Shown one piece after another: positions 17,034-25,391 of a DNA stretch of 64,000 bases (its first letter is position 1; each line of letters begins with the position of its first letter). The stretch covers positions 434,001 through 498,000 of the forward strand of contig PNKY01000002.1 in NCBI GenBank assembly GCA_013822765.1, in the 5' to 3' direction. This DNA comes from Rhodospirillum sp. Lineage in GTDB: Bacteria > Pseudomonadota > Alphaproteobacteria > Dongiales > Dongiaceae. Made by a program: the position numbers and the translations under genes. Under the pieces are notes generated by a model, which saw only the letters and a list, made by a program, of their open reading frames with translations, had not been told where the DNA came from and searched no databases.

Positions 17034-18197
17034 ATGGACCTTTCACTCACCACCGCCGACATCGAAGCGCAGGCCCGCGCCCGCGCCTTCGCGGAAACTT
17101 GGCTGCACCCGCACGAGATCGCCTGCGATGAGCGTACGCTTAGCAAGAAGACGCTGGCCGAGATCAAGAAGAACGTGCTGCGCTACAAGCTGAACGGCGT
17201 CAACCACACCAAGGAAGACGGCGGCCACGGCTATACGCCGCTGCAGCAGATCCTGATCTGCGAGCAGCTGGGCCGCGCCACCAACGGCATGTGGACGGTG
17301 TGCTGGAAGGCATCGACTCCGCTGAAATACGGCACCGAGAAGCAGCGCAAGGAATTCCTCATCCCGATCAACCAGGGCAAGGGCCGCGCCTGCTACGCCA
17401 TCACCGAGCCGCAGGCGGGCTCCGATCCGTCGATGGTCAAGACCACGGCGGTGAAGAAGAAGGGCAAGTGGGTGATCTCCGGCGAGAAGTGGTTCGTGAC
17501 CTCGGCCGACGCCTCGCACGTGATCCTGGTGCACGCTCATGTCGACGGCGATCCCAAGAAGCCGACCATCTTCATTGTCGACAAGGACGCGCCGGGCGTG
17601 AAGGTCGACCGCATCCCGAAGTTCACCCACAACTATCTCTACGAACATTTCGAGATGACCTTCGACAAGGTGACGGTCGACGACGACCGCCGCCTCGGCA
17701 AAGTGGGGCAGGGCTTCGACCTCACCAAGGAGTGGTTCACCGAGACGCGGATCGAGATCGCGGCCCACTGCCTCGGCGCCGCGACGCGCGCGACCGAGAT
17801 TGCCAACGACTACGCTGCCGGCCGCATCCAGTTCGGCAAGCCGATCCGCGATTTCCAGGCCATCGAATTCATGCTGGCCGACATGGCGGTCGAGCTGTTC
17901 GCCACCAAGAGCATGATCTACCGCGTCGGCGGTGAGCTGAATGCCGGCCTCGACAAGAAGATGGAGCACGCCCGCGCCTCGGCGTTGAAGCTCTACGCGT
18001 CCGAGATGGCCGGCCGCGTGGTCGACAAGGCGGTGCAGATCCTGGGCGGCCGCGGCTACATGCGCGAGAACCCGGTCGAGCGGCTCTACAGGGACGTCCG
18101 CGTCGACCGCATCTGGGAGGGCACCAGCGAAATCCAACGCATTGTGATCGCCGGGCAGATCAAGAAGCGCGGGCTGGGAATCTATAGCGGGTGGTGA
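17034..18197 (+). CDS. Acyl-CoA dehydrogenase
   Basis: A 387-residue FAD flavoprotein catalysing alpha,beta-dehydrogenation of an acyl-CoA with transfer of electrons to ETF. Signature parts are CYAITEPQAGSDPSMVKTTA (FAD/substrate loop), ISGEKWFVTSADASH, QFGKPIRDFQAIEFMLADMA and the C-terminal VDRIWEGTSEIQRIVIAGQ, whose first Glu is the usual catalytic base. Length is typical. It is preceded by the type B repeat and by AGGGG about 12 bases upstream. With the CoA ligase it forms an activation-then-oxidation module; chain-length preference cannot be judged. Confidence 0.94.
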   Translation: MDLSLTTADIEAQARARAFAETWLHPHEIACDERTLSKKTLAEIKKNVLRYKLNGVNHTKEDGGHGYTPLQQILICEQLGRATNGMWTVCWKASTPLKYGTEKQRKEFLIPINQGKGRACYAITEPQAGSDPSMVKTTAVKKKGKWVISGEKWFVTSADASHVILVHAHVDGDPKKPTIFIVDKDAPGVKVDRIPKFTHNYLYEHFEMTFDKVTVDDDRRLGKVGQGFDLTKEWFTETRIEIAAHCLGAATRATEIANDYAAGRIQFGKPIRDFQAIEFMLADMAVELFATKSMIYRVGGELNAGLDKKMEHARASALKLYASEMAGRVVDKAVQILGGRGYMRENPVERLYRDVRVDRIWEGTSEIQRIVIAGQIKKRGLGIYSGW

Positions 18198-18232
18198 CGG
18201 CCTAATAGGCAAGTGGATACTAATGCCCTTCG

Positions 18233-18260
18233 TTGACAGCATTTGCACGCAAAACATACT
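18233..18260 (+). promoter_or_regulatory. Candidate sigma-70-type promoter of the HD/Hsp90-type gene
   Basis: A consensus TTGACA at 18233-18238 is followed after 16 bases by CATACT (18255-18260, four of six consensus positions), about 40 bases before the ATG. The surrounding AT-rich leader differs from the rest of the window. Confidence 0.45.
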
Positions 18261-18299
18261 TAGTATAAGAGTCTATGCTCGCGATGATTGAGGCAAACG

Positions 18300-20984
18300 A
18301 TGCCGTTGGCGTTCGAGCAGACAGATCTTTGGAAGAGAACCTTAGCTCCCCAAAAGAAAGATGATTTTGAAGCAGCGCGAACGCGACTCCGAGAGTCGCT
18401 CCTGCGAATGCGATCGAATGCGGCACTTCTTGTCCAGCTCATACCAGAGAACTGCAAAGGGCTGACAGTTCACGATGTAACCCACTTAGATGCGCTCTGG
18501 GAGATGGCAACGCTTATAGCTGGAGATTCATTCGAGATGAATCCTGCTGAAGCCTTTGCATTCGGCGCGGCGGTCCTAGTTCACGACGCCGGTATGAGTA
18601 TCGCGTCATTTCCAGGTGGCGTCGATGAGATAAAGCAAACGACAGAATGGTCTGATATCGCTCATTCAGTCTTGCGTCGGAATCGAATCCCGATCCGTGA
18701 CGGGTCGATAATTTTGGATCCGCCCGCTCAGGTCTTTGATGAGATTGTCTTTGCGGTTCTGCGTGCTCTTCACGCAAAGCACGCTGAAAAGTTGCTCACG
18801 GCAAAATGGAAGGCGCCCGGCTCCCAAGCGGAGACGCAGCTCTTAGAAGATACGTTGCTGCGCAACGCCTACGGGACGCGAATAGGACGCATCGCCCACA
18901 GCCACCATTGGCCTATCGCCCGCGTCGAACAGGAGCTGCGGAAGGATATCGGTGCCGCGACTGAGATTCCGGCTTCTTGGACGCTCAATGAGATCAAGAT
19001 TGCATGCCTGCTCAGGTGTGCAGATGCCGCTCACATTGATGAGCGGCGAGCACCGTCTTTTCTATACTCGCTAACTAAACCTAGAGGCCTGTCCAACGCT
19101 CACTGGAACTTTCAAAACAAACTCAACAAGCCGACGCGTTCGGGTGATGTCCTTGTTTACTCGGCGGGTCAAGATTTCAGTATAGGCGAGTCGTCGGCTT
19201 GGTGGCTTTGCTTCGATACGATAAAGATGATTGACGGCGAGCTTTCATCATCTAACGCGTTGTTGCAGGACGGTGGTACATCAGGATTTGCTGCAAAGCG
19301 GGTTTTCGGAGCGGAGAATCCAAAGATTCTTGCCGAGAACATTAAGCCGTCCGGTTGGCGTCCCATAGATGCTTCCATTACAGTTTCGGATCCCGTCCGA
19401 TTGGCCCAGACAATAGGGGGGCCAAACCTCTACGGACATGGCGCGTTGGCACCAATTCGAGAGATTCTCCAGAACGCGGTTGATGCAGTACGAGCGAGGC
19501 GAAATTACGAAAGACGGGGAAGCCTTTGGGGACTCATTGCTATCACAATCGAGGAAGTTGAAAGCGATACCTGGCTTCATGTGGATGATACTGGGATCGG
19601 CATGTCCGAACGGGTTCTAACAGGTCCATTGTTGGATTTTGGTAATTCACTATGGGGTTCGAATCTCCTGCGAGAGGAGTTTCCAGGCCTCGAAAGCACA
19701 GGTCTGAAACCCATCGGGAAGTTTGGGATCGGTTTCTTTTCAGTATTTCTGTTGGGTGATCGCGTTAAAGTAACCAGCCGCCGGTTTGATGCGGGGGCTA
19801 CGGAAACTCTTACTTTGGAGTTTGCGTCAATTGCTACACGGCCAATTCTGCGCTCCTCCGCCGCGGGTGAGCGCAAAGCTGACATCAGCACAAGAGTGAG
19901 TGTGGCCCTCAGGAATCCAAGTATCTTATCCAGAGCAGAAGCCAAGAGACAGACGCCACCTCAAAGTCGGTATCACTTGGAAAGTGACATTATTGCGCAG
20001 ATACGCCGGATGATCGCAGCTCTGGATGTCAGAGTAGTAATAGAAGACAGGCGATCCAAGGAACGGTTCGAGCACGATCCAAACTGGACCGCTAGCGCTC
20101 CGGAGAAGTTCTTAGATGAACTCTTCGCATGTGCATCTGAGGATGAAAGGCGGATACTCATGGCGCATGCGCCAAGACTCGCGGTCGTTTCTGACAGCGA
20201 TGGAGGAACCTTGGGTCGGGCAGCGCTGCTGTTGAGTGACACGGAAATTGGCTTGACCGAGTACACTCAGCCAAGTGAACCGAGTGCGGCCTTTCTCTCA
20301 GTAGGAGGGTTTATCGGATCGAGTAGTTCATCGTACTACGTGGGAATTTTCAGCGGAGATACGGAGGATGCCTCTCGGCGAACCGCTGAGCTAAGCGTCG
20401 ACCGTGGCATTGTGGGTAAATGGGCATCGGCGCAAGCAGCAGCCATAGATCACGCGCAGCACCATCGGTTTGACCTAATTAGAACTTGCCATCGAGTGCT
20501 GCGCCTGGGAGGTGACCCTGGCAAGTTGCCGTTCTGCTTCGCTGGCGGAAGGTTTGTGTCCTATGGCGAATTTTGTGATCTGGTGAAGAAGTTGCGATCG
20601 ATTCATCTCTTGATAGAGAAGAGATACGACGATTCATTCAGTATGATCGGAATACGCGATCTAAGGACGCCATTTTTTATCTTAGAGGTTCAGCCGAACG
20701 TGATAGCTGTGAGTCAGTACACCGGCATCACCACTCATCTTGTTGAGACAAAAGTTGGCCGGAAGGTATTAGAGCAATCACCCAGGACCATAGAAAGAGA
20801 TGAGATCGCTTTCGATTTAAGAGGATCGGCCTTAGGTCTAACCATGGATGTGGTAGAGAAACTTTGGGGATGTAAGGCGCGGCTCCAGATCGAGCAAATT
20901 CAAGTATTCGGAACATCGATGAGAAAGCCGCCCGTTCCATTGTGGGTACTTACATTGTTGCCAGGGGCTGAGGGGGTGACGTAG
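18300..20984 (+). CDS. HD-domain plus Hsp90-type GHKL ATPase protein, candidate conflict/defence effector
   Basis: An 894-residue protein in a low-GC island. Residues about 50-250 form an HD-type fold resembling the HD-CE group found in conflict systems: VHDVTHLDALW (His58, His62), VLVHDAGM (His95, Asp96), HAKH (158-161), HSHH (200-203) and LLRCADAAHID (Asp242). Residues about 360-560 form an Hsp90-like ATPase: IREILQNAVDA (Glu388, Asn392, Asp395), HVDDTGIGM and GKFGIGFFSVFLLGDRVKV. The C-terminal 330 residues match nothing I know. GAGG lies 8 bases before the ATG at 18300; a TTG at 18288 is less likely. Hand counts give 33/60 GC at 18361-18420 and 24/60 at 20581-20640, well below neighbours, which suggests transfer. 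No partner gene is adjacent. Role in defence is inference. Confidence 0.8.
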   Translation: MPLAFEQTDLWKRTLAPQKKDDFEAARTRLRESLLRMRSNAALLVQLIPENCKGLTVHDVTHLDALWEMATLIAGDSFEMNPAEAFAFGAAVLVHDAGMSIASFPGGVDEIKQTTEWSDIAHSVLRRNRIPIRDGSIILDPPAQVFDEIVFAVLRALHAKHAEKLLTAKWKAPGSQAETQLLEDTLLRNAYGTRIGRIAHSHHWPIARVEQELRKDIGAATEIPASWTLNEIKIACLLRCADAAHIDERRAPSFLYSLTKPRGLSNAHWNFQNKLNKPTRSGDVLVYSAGQDFSIGESSAWWLCFDTIKMIDGELSSSNALLQDGGTSGFAAKRVFGAENPKILAENIKPSGWRPIDASITVSDPVRLAQTIGGPNLYGHGALAPIREILQNAVDAVRARRNYERRGSLWGLIAITIEEVESDTWLHVDDTGIGMSERVLTGPLLDFGNSLWGSNLLREEFPGLESTGLKPIGKFGIGFFSVFLLGDRVKVTSRRFDAGATETLTLEFASIATRPILRSSAAGERKADISTRVSVALRNPSILSRAEAKRQTPPQSRYHLESDIIAQIRRMIAALDVRVVIEDRRSKERFEHDPNWTASAPEKFLDELFACASEDERRILMAHAPRLAVVSDSDGGTLGRAALLLSDTEIGLTEYTQPSEPSAAFLSVGGFIGSSSSSYYVGIFSGDTEDASRRTAELSVDRGIVGKWASAQAAAIDHAQHHRFDLIRTCHRVLRLGGDPGKLPFCFAGGRFVSYGEFCDLVKKLRSIHLLIEKRYDDSFSMIGIRDLRTPFFILEVQPNVIAVSQYTGITTHLVETKVGRKVLEQSPRTIERDEIAFDLRGSALGLTMDVVEKLWGCKARLQIEQIQVFGTSMRKPPVPLWVLTLLPGAEGVT

Positions 20985-21015
20985 CGGCTCCGCGGGCATA
21001 GATAACAGATTGCGC

Positions 21016-21120
21016 CTATGTGGCGGCGCTATCGTCACCGCCGCCATCCATGCGATGCTGCGTGCGGGTGGCGAGCTTGTTGCGGCCCACGGCGACCATC
21101 AGCAGGATGCAGACTCCGAT
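21016..21120 (-). pseudogene. Diverged, headless copy of the 39-residue small membrane protein
   Basis: On the minus strand the frame reads SIGVCILLMVAVGRNK followed by a polar Arg/Gly-rich tail and a TAG at 21018-21016. It closely matches the intact small gene at 21615-21734 (IAIGVFVLLMAAAGRNK), but its start region is lost and the DNA is shared, in another frame, with the hypothetical protein at 21035-21280. Confidence 0.5.
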
Positions 21121-21280
21121 CGAGCGCTTCGTGAGCCACGTACCACGCGATGATCGCGACAATAGCGCCCCTGGCTGCAGCGAGGCCAAGGCGGCCTGCC
21201 ACGGTCAGGAACACCTTGGCGGCCCGCGGCCGCCGCACGACCGCGCCGGTTCGCTGTGACGGTGGCCGACTCACCAGCAA
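21035..21280 (-). CDS. Small hypothetical protein with one hydrophobic helix
   Basis: An 81-residue open frame starting at TTG, with GGGAG about 5 bases upstream. A basic N-terminus precedes one hydrophobic segment (LGLAAARGAIVAIIAWYVAH); the C-terminal 25 residues are encoded by the decayed copy of the neighbouring small gene read in another frame. It may be a real small membrane protein or a chance frame. No function is proposed. Confidence 0.25.
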   Translation of the reverse strand: MLVSRPPSQRTGAVVRRPRAAKVFLTVAGRLGLAAARGAIVAIIAWYVAHEALDRSLHPADGRRGPQQARHPHAASHGWRR

Positions 21281-21287
21281 ATTCTCC

Positions 21288-21605
21288 CTAGTCGCTGCCG
21301 CCGCCAGTCTCGCTTTCGCCTGGCCCGCCTTCGGTGTGGTCGGTCTCGCGTCGGCGATGGCGGAGTGCGAGATGTGAGGCGCTGTCTAGATGGCTCTCCT
21401 CGCGCCCACCATCGTGCGTCGGCACGCGCGGACCGAACATGAAGAAGAACGTGATCCAGAACAGGAAGAAGCAGACGGCGATCACGCCGACCATGCCGTG
21501 CGCATTGGGGGAGTCGAGCCCGCCGATGGCGTAGATCAGGATGCAGCCCAGGACGACGGTGACCGCCAGAGAGCGGACAGCGGAGGTCAAAAGGTGAGCG
21601 AGCAT
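21288..21605 (-). CDS. Small hypothetical membrane protein, two predicted helices
   Basis: A 105-residue frame with hydrophobic segments at about residues 8-27 and 38-58 (GMVGVIAVCFFLFWITFFFM) and a hydrophilic, His/Arg/Glu-rich tail. It begins 9 bases after the stop of the 39-residue gene and has no ribosome site of its own, so translation would be coupled. I do not recognise the family. Confidence 0.45.
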   Translation of the reverse strand: MLAHLLTSAVRSLAVTVVLGCILIYAIGGLDSPNAHGMVGVIAVCFFLFWITFFFMFGPRVPTHDGGREESHLDSASHLALRHRRRETDHTEGGPGESETGGGSD

Positions 21606-21614
21606 GGAGGAGTC

Positions 21615-21734
21615 TTAGTCGCCGCCGCCGCGATCAACGCGATCCTGTGGGCGCGCGGCGGGCTTGTTGCGGCCCGCGGCGGCCATCAGTAGGACAAAGA
21701 CTCCGATTGCGATCACTCCGAACAACGTTGCCAT
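21615..21734 (-). CDS. Very small single-span membrane protein (39 residues)
   Basis: ATG at 21734 preceded by AAGGAG with a 7-base spacer, an ideal ribosome site. The product has one transmembrane helix (MATLFGVIAIGVFVLLMAAA) and a short basic/glycine tail (GRNKPAARPQDRVDRGGGD), then TAA. A decayed second copy lies at 21016-21120. Location is the inner membrane with a cytoplasmic tail by the positive-inside rule. The gene heads a run of small frames on this strand. Function unknown. Confidence 0.6.
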   Translation of the reverse strand: MATLFGVIAIGVFVLLMAAAGRNKPAARPQDRVDRGGGD

Positions 21735-21766
21735 CGGTCACTCCTTGCCGAAAAGCATGCCTGCGA

Positions 21767-22558
21767 TCACCCGATCCCGAACTGCGCGATCACCTTGCCG
21801 AAGTCGTCGGCGAACTGGTCGCCGGTGCCGAGGATCGCGACGTCGTCGGGGATGCCGGGGAACAGGCTGCGGTCGTTGCCCTGGCTGGTGAGGATGGCGG
21901 CGGGAATTTTCTGCGTGGCGGAGATCGCGCGCACCGCGCGCACCAGGTCGAGGCCGGTCATGGTGCGCATCACCTGCGAGGTGATGATCATGTCGGGCCG
22001 CGCGCGCAAGGCGGCGTTGAGGCCGTCCATCGGGTCGTTGACTGCATTGACGCGGAAGCCGCAGGCCATGATCTGCTGGCTGAGCAGCTTGGCGAGCGCG
22101 CGGGTCGGCGTCACCAGCAGCACCTCGACGGTGTGGCCAGTGATCTCGCGGACCGAGAAATTCTGTACCAGGTGGGAGGGCAGGGCGCGCACGATCTGCG
22201 CCAGCTCCTCGTCGGCCGGCTGCTGCGGCCGCTCGAGCATCTCGGCCATGCGGTCGATGAACTTCTGCAGCAGGCCGGGCGTTTCCTTGGTCCAGCTCGT
22301 CAGGTCGCTGACGTAGCTCTCCATCCGGTGCGCGATCTGCGACAGCGCGGGATAACCGAAGCTGCCGCCGATGCCCTTCATGTTGTGGGCGAGGCGCCGC
22401 AGCGAGGCGAGGGCCGGGTCCGATGGCCCCTCGGCGCCCATGCGCTCGAGTAGGCGGCTCATCTCGGCCAGCCGGTCGTTGGCGTCGTCCTGCAACTCGA
22501 CCTGCAGGACCCGCATCATCTCGTCGTAGTTGCCACCGGTAATCTTGATCGCCGTCAT
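21767..22558 (-). CDS. Hpt domain fused to a degenerate (pseudo-)receiver domain
   Basis: A 263-residue cytoplasmic signalling protein. The N-terminal Hpt domain (about 15-115) has the phospho-accepting His58 in RRLAHNMKGIGGSFG. The C-terminal domain (about 143-263) has the receiver layout, but the acidic pair is missing (VEVLLVTPTRA), and the phospho-acceptor Asp is Ser194 in PDMIITSQVM. It should therefore accept phosphate at the Hpt His but not on the receiver, which may serve for binding. ATG 22558 has GTGGGGA upstream; an in-frame ATG lies 15 bases earlier. No kinase is adjacent. Confidence 0.78.
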   Translation of the reverse strand: MTAIKITGGNYDEMMRVLQVELQDDANDRLAEMSRLLERMGAEGPSDPALASLRRLAHNMKGIGGSFGYPALSQIAHRMESYVSDLTSWTKETPGLLQKFIDRMAEMLERPQQPADEELAQIVRALPSHLVQNFSVREITGHTVEVLLVTPTRALAKLLSQQIMACGFRVNAVNDPMDGLNAALRARPDMIITSQVMRTMTGLDLVRAVRAISATQKIPAAILTSQGNDRSLFPGIPDDVAILGTGDQFADDFGKVIAQFGIG

Positions 22559-22694
22559 ATTGAATCCCCACATCGGGCCAGCCAGCCGCAGCTATACCGG
22601 ATGCCATGGAGCCGGTTGAAATATGGTAAAGGCGAGGTCGGAAAATCGCGTCAAATGCGGGGGAACGAGCGGTTTCGGCCGCCTACCATCTCCC

Positions 22695-22796
22695 GTCATG
22701 GCAAGGCTTGGTTTTGCCATCCACGCGTTTCCATCGGCCGGGCCGCGTCATTTGCGAGCAAACTCGTGGATGCCAGGGCCAAGCCCTGGCATGACG
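22695..22796. repeat. Dispersed intergenic palindromic repeat, type A, diverged copy 2
   Basis: Left arm GTCATGGCAAGGCTTGGTTT..., right arm ...GGGCCAAGCCCTGGCATGAC, with CCATCCACGCGTTT and AAACTCGTGGATG inside them, the same plan as the 8.7-kb copy. It occupies most of the gap between the amidase 3' end and the Hpt gene 5' region. Confidence 0.75.
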
Positions 22797-22837
22797 GAGA
22801 GGGGGAGGCTGCACGGGAAAGGGGCCCTGCGAAACCC

Positions 22838-24262
22838 TCACCACGCTGGATCGATCGGCGTCTCCAGCCCGTGCTGTGCCTCGATCACTTCGGCCGCGTC
22901 GAGGGCGAGGTCCTCGCGGTAGCGCCCCGCGATCACCTGCACGCCGAGCGGCAAGCCTTTCGGCGCGCCGTCCACCGGTGTAGTCCCGACCGGCACCGCC
23001 GCGGCGGGGAAGCCGAGCAGATTTACCGTCACCATCAGCGCCTGGCTGTCGAGCACATGCTGGGTGCGCGCCAGGTCGGTGGTGTCGAAGCCGATCTCGA
23101 ACGGCAGGTCGCCGCTGTTGGGTCCGACCAGCACCGGATACTGCTCGAGGAACAGCGACCATTCGCGCCGATGCCTGGTGATGTGAGAGAAGCCTTTCAG
23201 GTACTCGCCCATGGTGATCGGCGGCAGCGCGTCGCGCCACAGCTTCACCGCCTTGATGCCGAGTGGATCGGCATTGGCCTCGATGGTCTCCCACAGCAGT
23301 TCGCGGATGTCCGCCGCAACCAGCTTCACCCAGAGCTCGCGCGCGGCCTCGATCGACGGCGGCGTCACCTCCTCCACCGCGTAGCCGGCATTGCTGAGAG
23401 TGACGCCAGCCTTGCGCACGGCTTCCGCGACCTTCGGATGGACGTAGGGCGCTTCCGTGATGAGCCCGACCTTGATCGGCCGCTGCGGCGAGCGGCCGTG
23501 ATGATGCGCCGGCACCCACCAGGGATCGCGCGCATCGCGTCCGCTCATGGCATGGAGGCCGAGGCGCACATCCTTGACGCGGCGGGCGAGGGGCCCCTGC
23601 ACCGAAAAGGTCAGGAAGGTCGGCGCCCGCTCCGCTTGCGCCGAGGGATTGTAGGCCGCGACGCGGCCCATGGTGGGGCGAATACCGGCAACGCCGGAGC
23701 AATAAGCAGGAAAGCGGATCGACCCGCCATAGTCGTTGCCGTGGGAGATCGGGCCGATGCCGGCAGCGACCGCCGATGCTGCGCCACCGGAGGAGCCCCC
23801 CGGAGTACGCCCCTTGGCCCACGGGTTATAGGTGCGGCCACGCAGCGCGTTGTCGGTGTCCCAGCGCAGCGAGTAAGCGGGCGCATTGGTGCGGCCGATG
23901 AAGATGGCGCCGGCCTTGCGCCAGTTCGCGACCACGGGCGAGTCCGCGGGTGCAATCACGTCCTTGTAGGCGACCACTCCGTTGGGCGTCGGCAGGTCCT
24001 TCTGGTCGATATTCTCCTTGGTGCTGACCGGCACGCCGTGCAGCGGGCCCAGCGCCTCGCCGGCCTTCACCGCCGCATCGGCGGCCTCGGCGTCGCGCAA
24101 CGCCTGCTCGCCGATCTGGAAGGTGATGGCGTTGAGCTTGGGGTTCACCGCGTCGAGGCGATCGAGGCAGGCCTTGGTGGCCTCGTGGCTGGAAATCTTT
24201 CTCAGACGGATCGCTTTTGCCAGATCGACCGCATCCCACTGCCACAGTTCCGTCTTGCCCAT
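22838..24262 (-). CDS. Amidase (amidase-signature family)
   Basis: A 474-residue hydrolase of the amidase-signature family, cutting a C-N bond in carboxylic amides. The Ser-cisSer-Lys triad is visible: Lys82 in VSTKENID, Ser157 in GRTPGGSSGGAAS and nucleophile Ser181 in GNDYGGSIRFPA. Length is typical. The ATG at 24262 has TGAGG about 8 bases upstream; the longer frame to 24379 has no such support. It diverges from the D-aminopeptidase at 24415. Substrate could be an aryl or aliphatic amide, or a peptide amide; gatA is unlikely because gatB/gatC are absent and the amide is not in a GatCAB setting. Confidence 0.9.
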   Translation of the reverse strand: MGKTELWQWDAVDLAKAIRLRKISSHEATKACLDRLDAVNPKLNAITFQIGEQALRDAEAADAAVKAGEALGPLHGVPVSTKENIDQKDLPTPNGVVAYKDVIAPADSPVVANWRKAGAIFIGRTNAPAYSLRWDTDNALRGRTYNPWAKGRTPGGSSGGAASAVAAGIGPISHGNDYGGSIRFPAYCSGVAGIRPTMGRVAAYNPSAQAERAPTFLTFSVQGPLARRVKDVRLGLHAMSGRDARDPWWVPAHHHGRSPQRPIKVGLITEAPYVHPKVAEAVRKAGVTLSNAGYAVEEVTPPSIEAARELWVKLVAADIRELLWETIEANADPLGIKAVKLWRDALPPITMGEYLKGFSHITRHRREWSLFLEQYPVLVGPNSGDLPFEIGFDTTDLARTQHVLDSQALMVTVNLLGFPAAAVPVGTTPVDGAPKGLPLGVQVIAGRYREDLALDAAEVIEAQHGLETPIDPAW

Positions 24263-24414
24263 GATTGACCTCAGCCCGTGATCAAGGCGATGACCGTAGC
24301 GCGGGGCTGGATGAATGCCAACCGGAGCATTTTCCGCCGAAGTGGCCGCCGGTTGGCGTAGAAAATGCGACCAAGCCACAGTAGAGTGGCGCGCAATTCA
24401 ATTCAGAGGATGGC

Positions 24415-25212
24415 ATGAAGGTCTTCATCAGCGCCGACATCGAGGGCACGGCCGGCATCACCAACTGGGACGAGGCGCGCAAGCCGCATGCCGACTATCC
24501 CGAGCATCGCCAGCAGATGACGCGCGAAGTGTTGGCGGCGTGTGACGGCGCCAACGCCGCGGGCGCCAAGGAGATCCTGATCAAGGACGCGCACGCGACC
24601 GGGCGCAACATCCTGCAGGCCGACCTGCCGGAGAATGTGCGGCTGATCCGCGGCTGGAGCGGCCATCCCATGAGCATGGTGCAGGAGCTGGACAAGAGCT
24701 TCGATGCCGCGATGTTCATCGGCTATCACTCCAAGGCGGGGGACGAGACCAATCCGCTCGCCCACACCTTGACGCTCGAAGTCATGCGCATGCGCATCAA
24801 CGGGGTGCCGACCTCGGAATTCCTGTTGCACGCCTATGCAGCGGCGCATGTCGGCGTGCCGGTGGTGTTCGTGTCGGGCGACTGGCAGCTCTGCACCGAC
24901 ATCAAGGAGACCAACCCCAACATCACCGCCGTCGCGGTCAGCGAGGGCATCGGCCCCTCGACCGTCAGCCTCGCGCCCAAGGCGGCGTGCGCGCAGATCC
25001 GCGAGCGCGTTCAGCAGGCGCTGCAGGGCGATCTCAAGAAATGCCTGCTGAAGCTGCCGGAGCGCTTCACGCTGGAGATCGAGTTCAACAATCCCGTGAA
25101 GGCGTACCAGTCGTCCTGGTACCCCGGCTGCAAGCACATCGGCGAGCGAACGATCCGGTTCGAAACCAGCGACTATTTCGAGGTCATGCGCGCGCTGCAG
25201 TTCGTGGTGTAG
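24415..25212 (+). CDS. M55-family D-aminopeptidase (DppA-like)
   Basis: A 265-residue zinc peptidase. The metal site of B. subtilis DppA is matched: Asp8 and Glu10 in SADIEGTAGI, His in IKDAHATGRN, His in FIGYHSKAG and Glu in NGVPTSEF. The family releases N-terminal D-amino acids from peptides and forms a decamer ring. It converges with a peptide-type ABC operon and diverges from an amidase, so it probably helps use cell-wall-derived or amide-capped peptides. There is no signal peptide, so it acts in the cytoplasm. Confidence 0.88.
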   Translation: MKVFISADIEGTAGITNWDEARKPHADYPEHRQQMTREVLAACDGANAAGAKEILIKDAHATGRNILQADLPENVRLIRGWSGHPMSMVQELDKSFDAAMFIGYHSKAGDETNPLAHTLTLEVMRMRINGVPTSEFLLHAYAAAHVGVPVVFVSGDWQLCTDIKETNPNITAVAVSEGIGPSTVSLAPKAACAQIRERVQQALQGDLKKCLLKLPERFTLEIEFNNPVKAYQSSWYPGCKHIGERTIRFETSDYFEVMRALQFVV

Positions 25213-25247
25213 ACGCCAGCGAAAACTCGCCGCGTCCTCCACACTCC

Positions 25248-25348
25248 GTCATGGTCGGACTTGGTCCGACCATCCACGAGTTTCGATGGGCGATCCTCGG
25301 CAATGGCAGGCAAACTCGTGGATGGTCGTGCCAAGCACGACCATGACG
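25248..25348. repeat. Dispersed intergenic palindromic repeat, type A, copy 3 (inverted relative to copy 1)
   Basis: A 101-bp element whose left arm (GTCATGGTCGGACTTGGTCC) is the complement of the right arm of the 8691-8791 copy, and vice versa; only the loop between the hairpins differs much. It lies between convergent genes. Confidence 0.85.
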
Positions 25349-25391
25349 GTAGAGGAGCGGTGAGAGCGGGCGAACGCTGCTGACGGCGTGG

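Noticed and set aside
14627..17167. Long minus-strand frame opposite the CoA ligase
   Set aside because: High GC in the third codon position leaves the antisense frame open; the product has no recognisable domain and the plus-strand gene is convincing.
18198..21000. Prophage or transposon carrying the HD/Hsp90-type gene
   Set aside because: No integrase, transposase, terminal inverted repeats or target duplication could be seen at either edge; only base composition suggests transfer.
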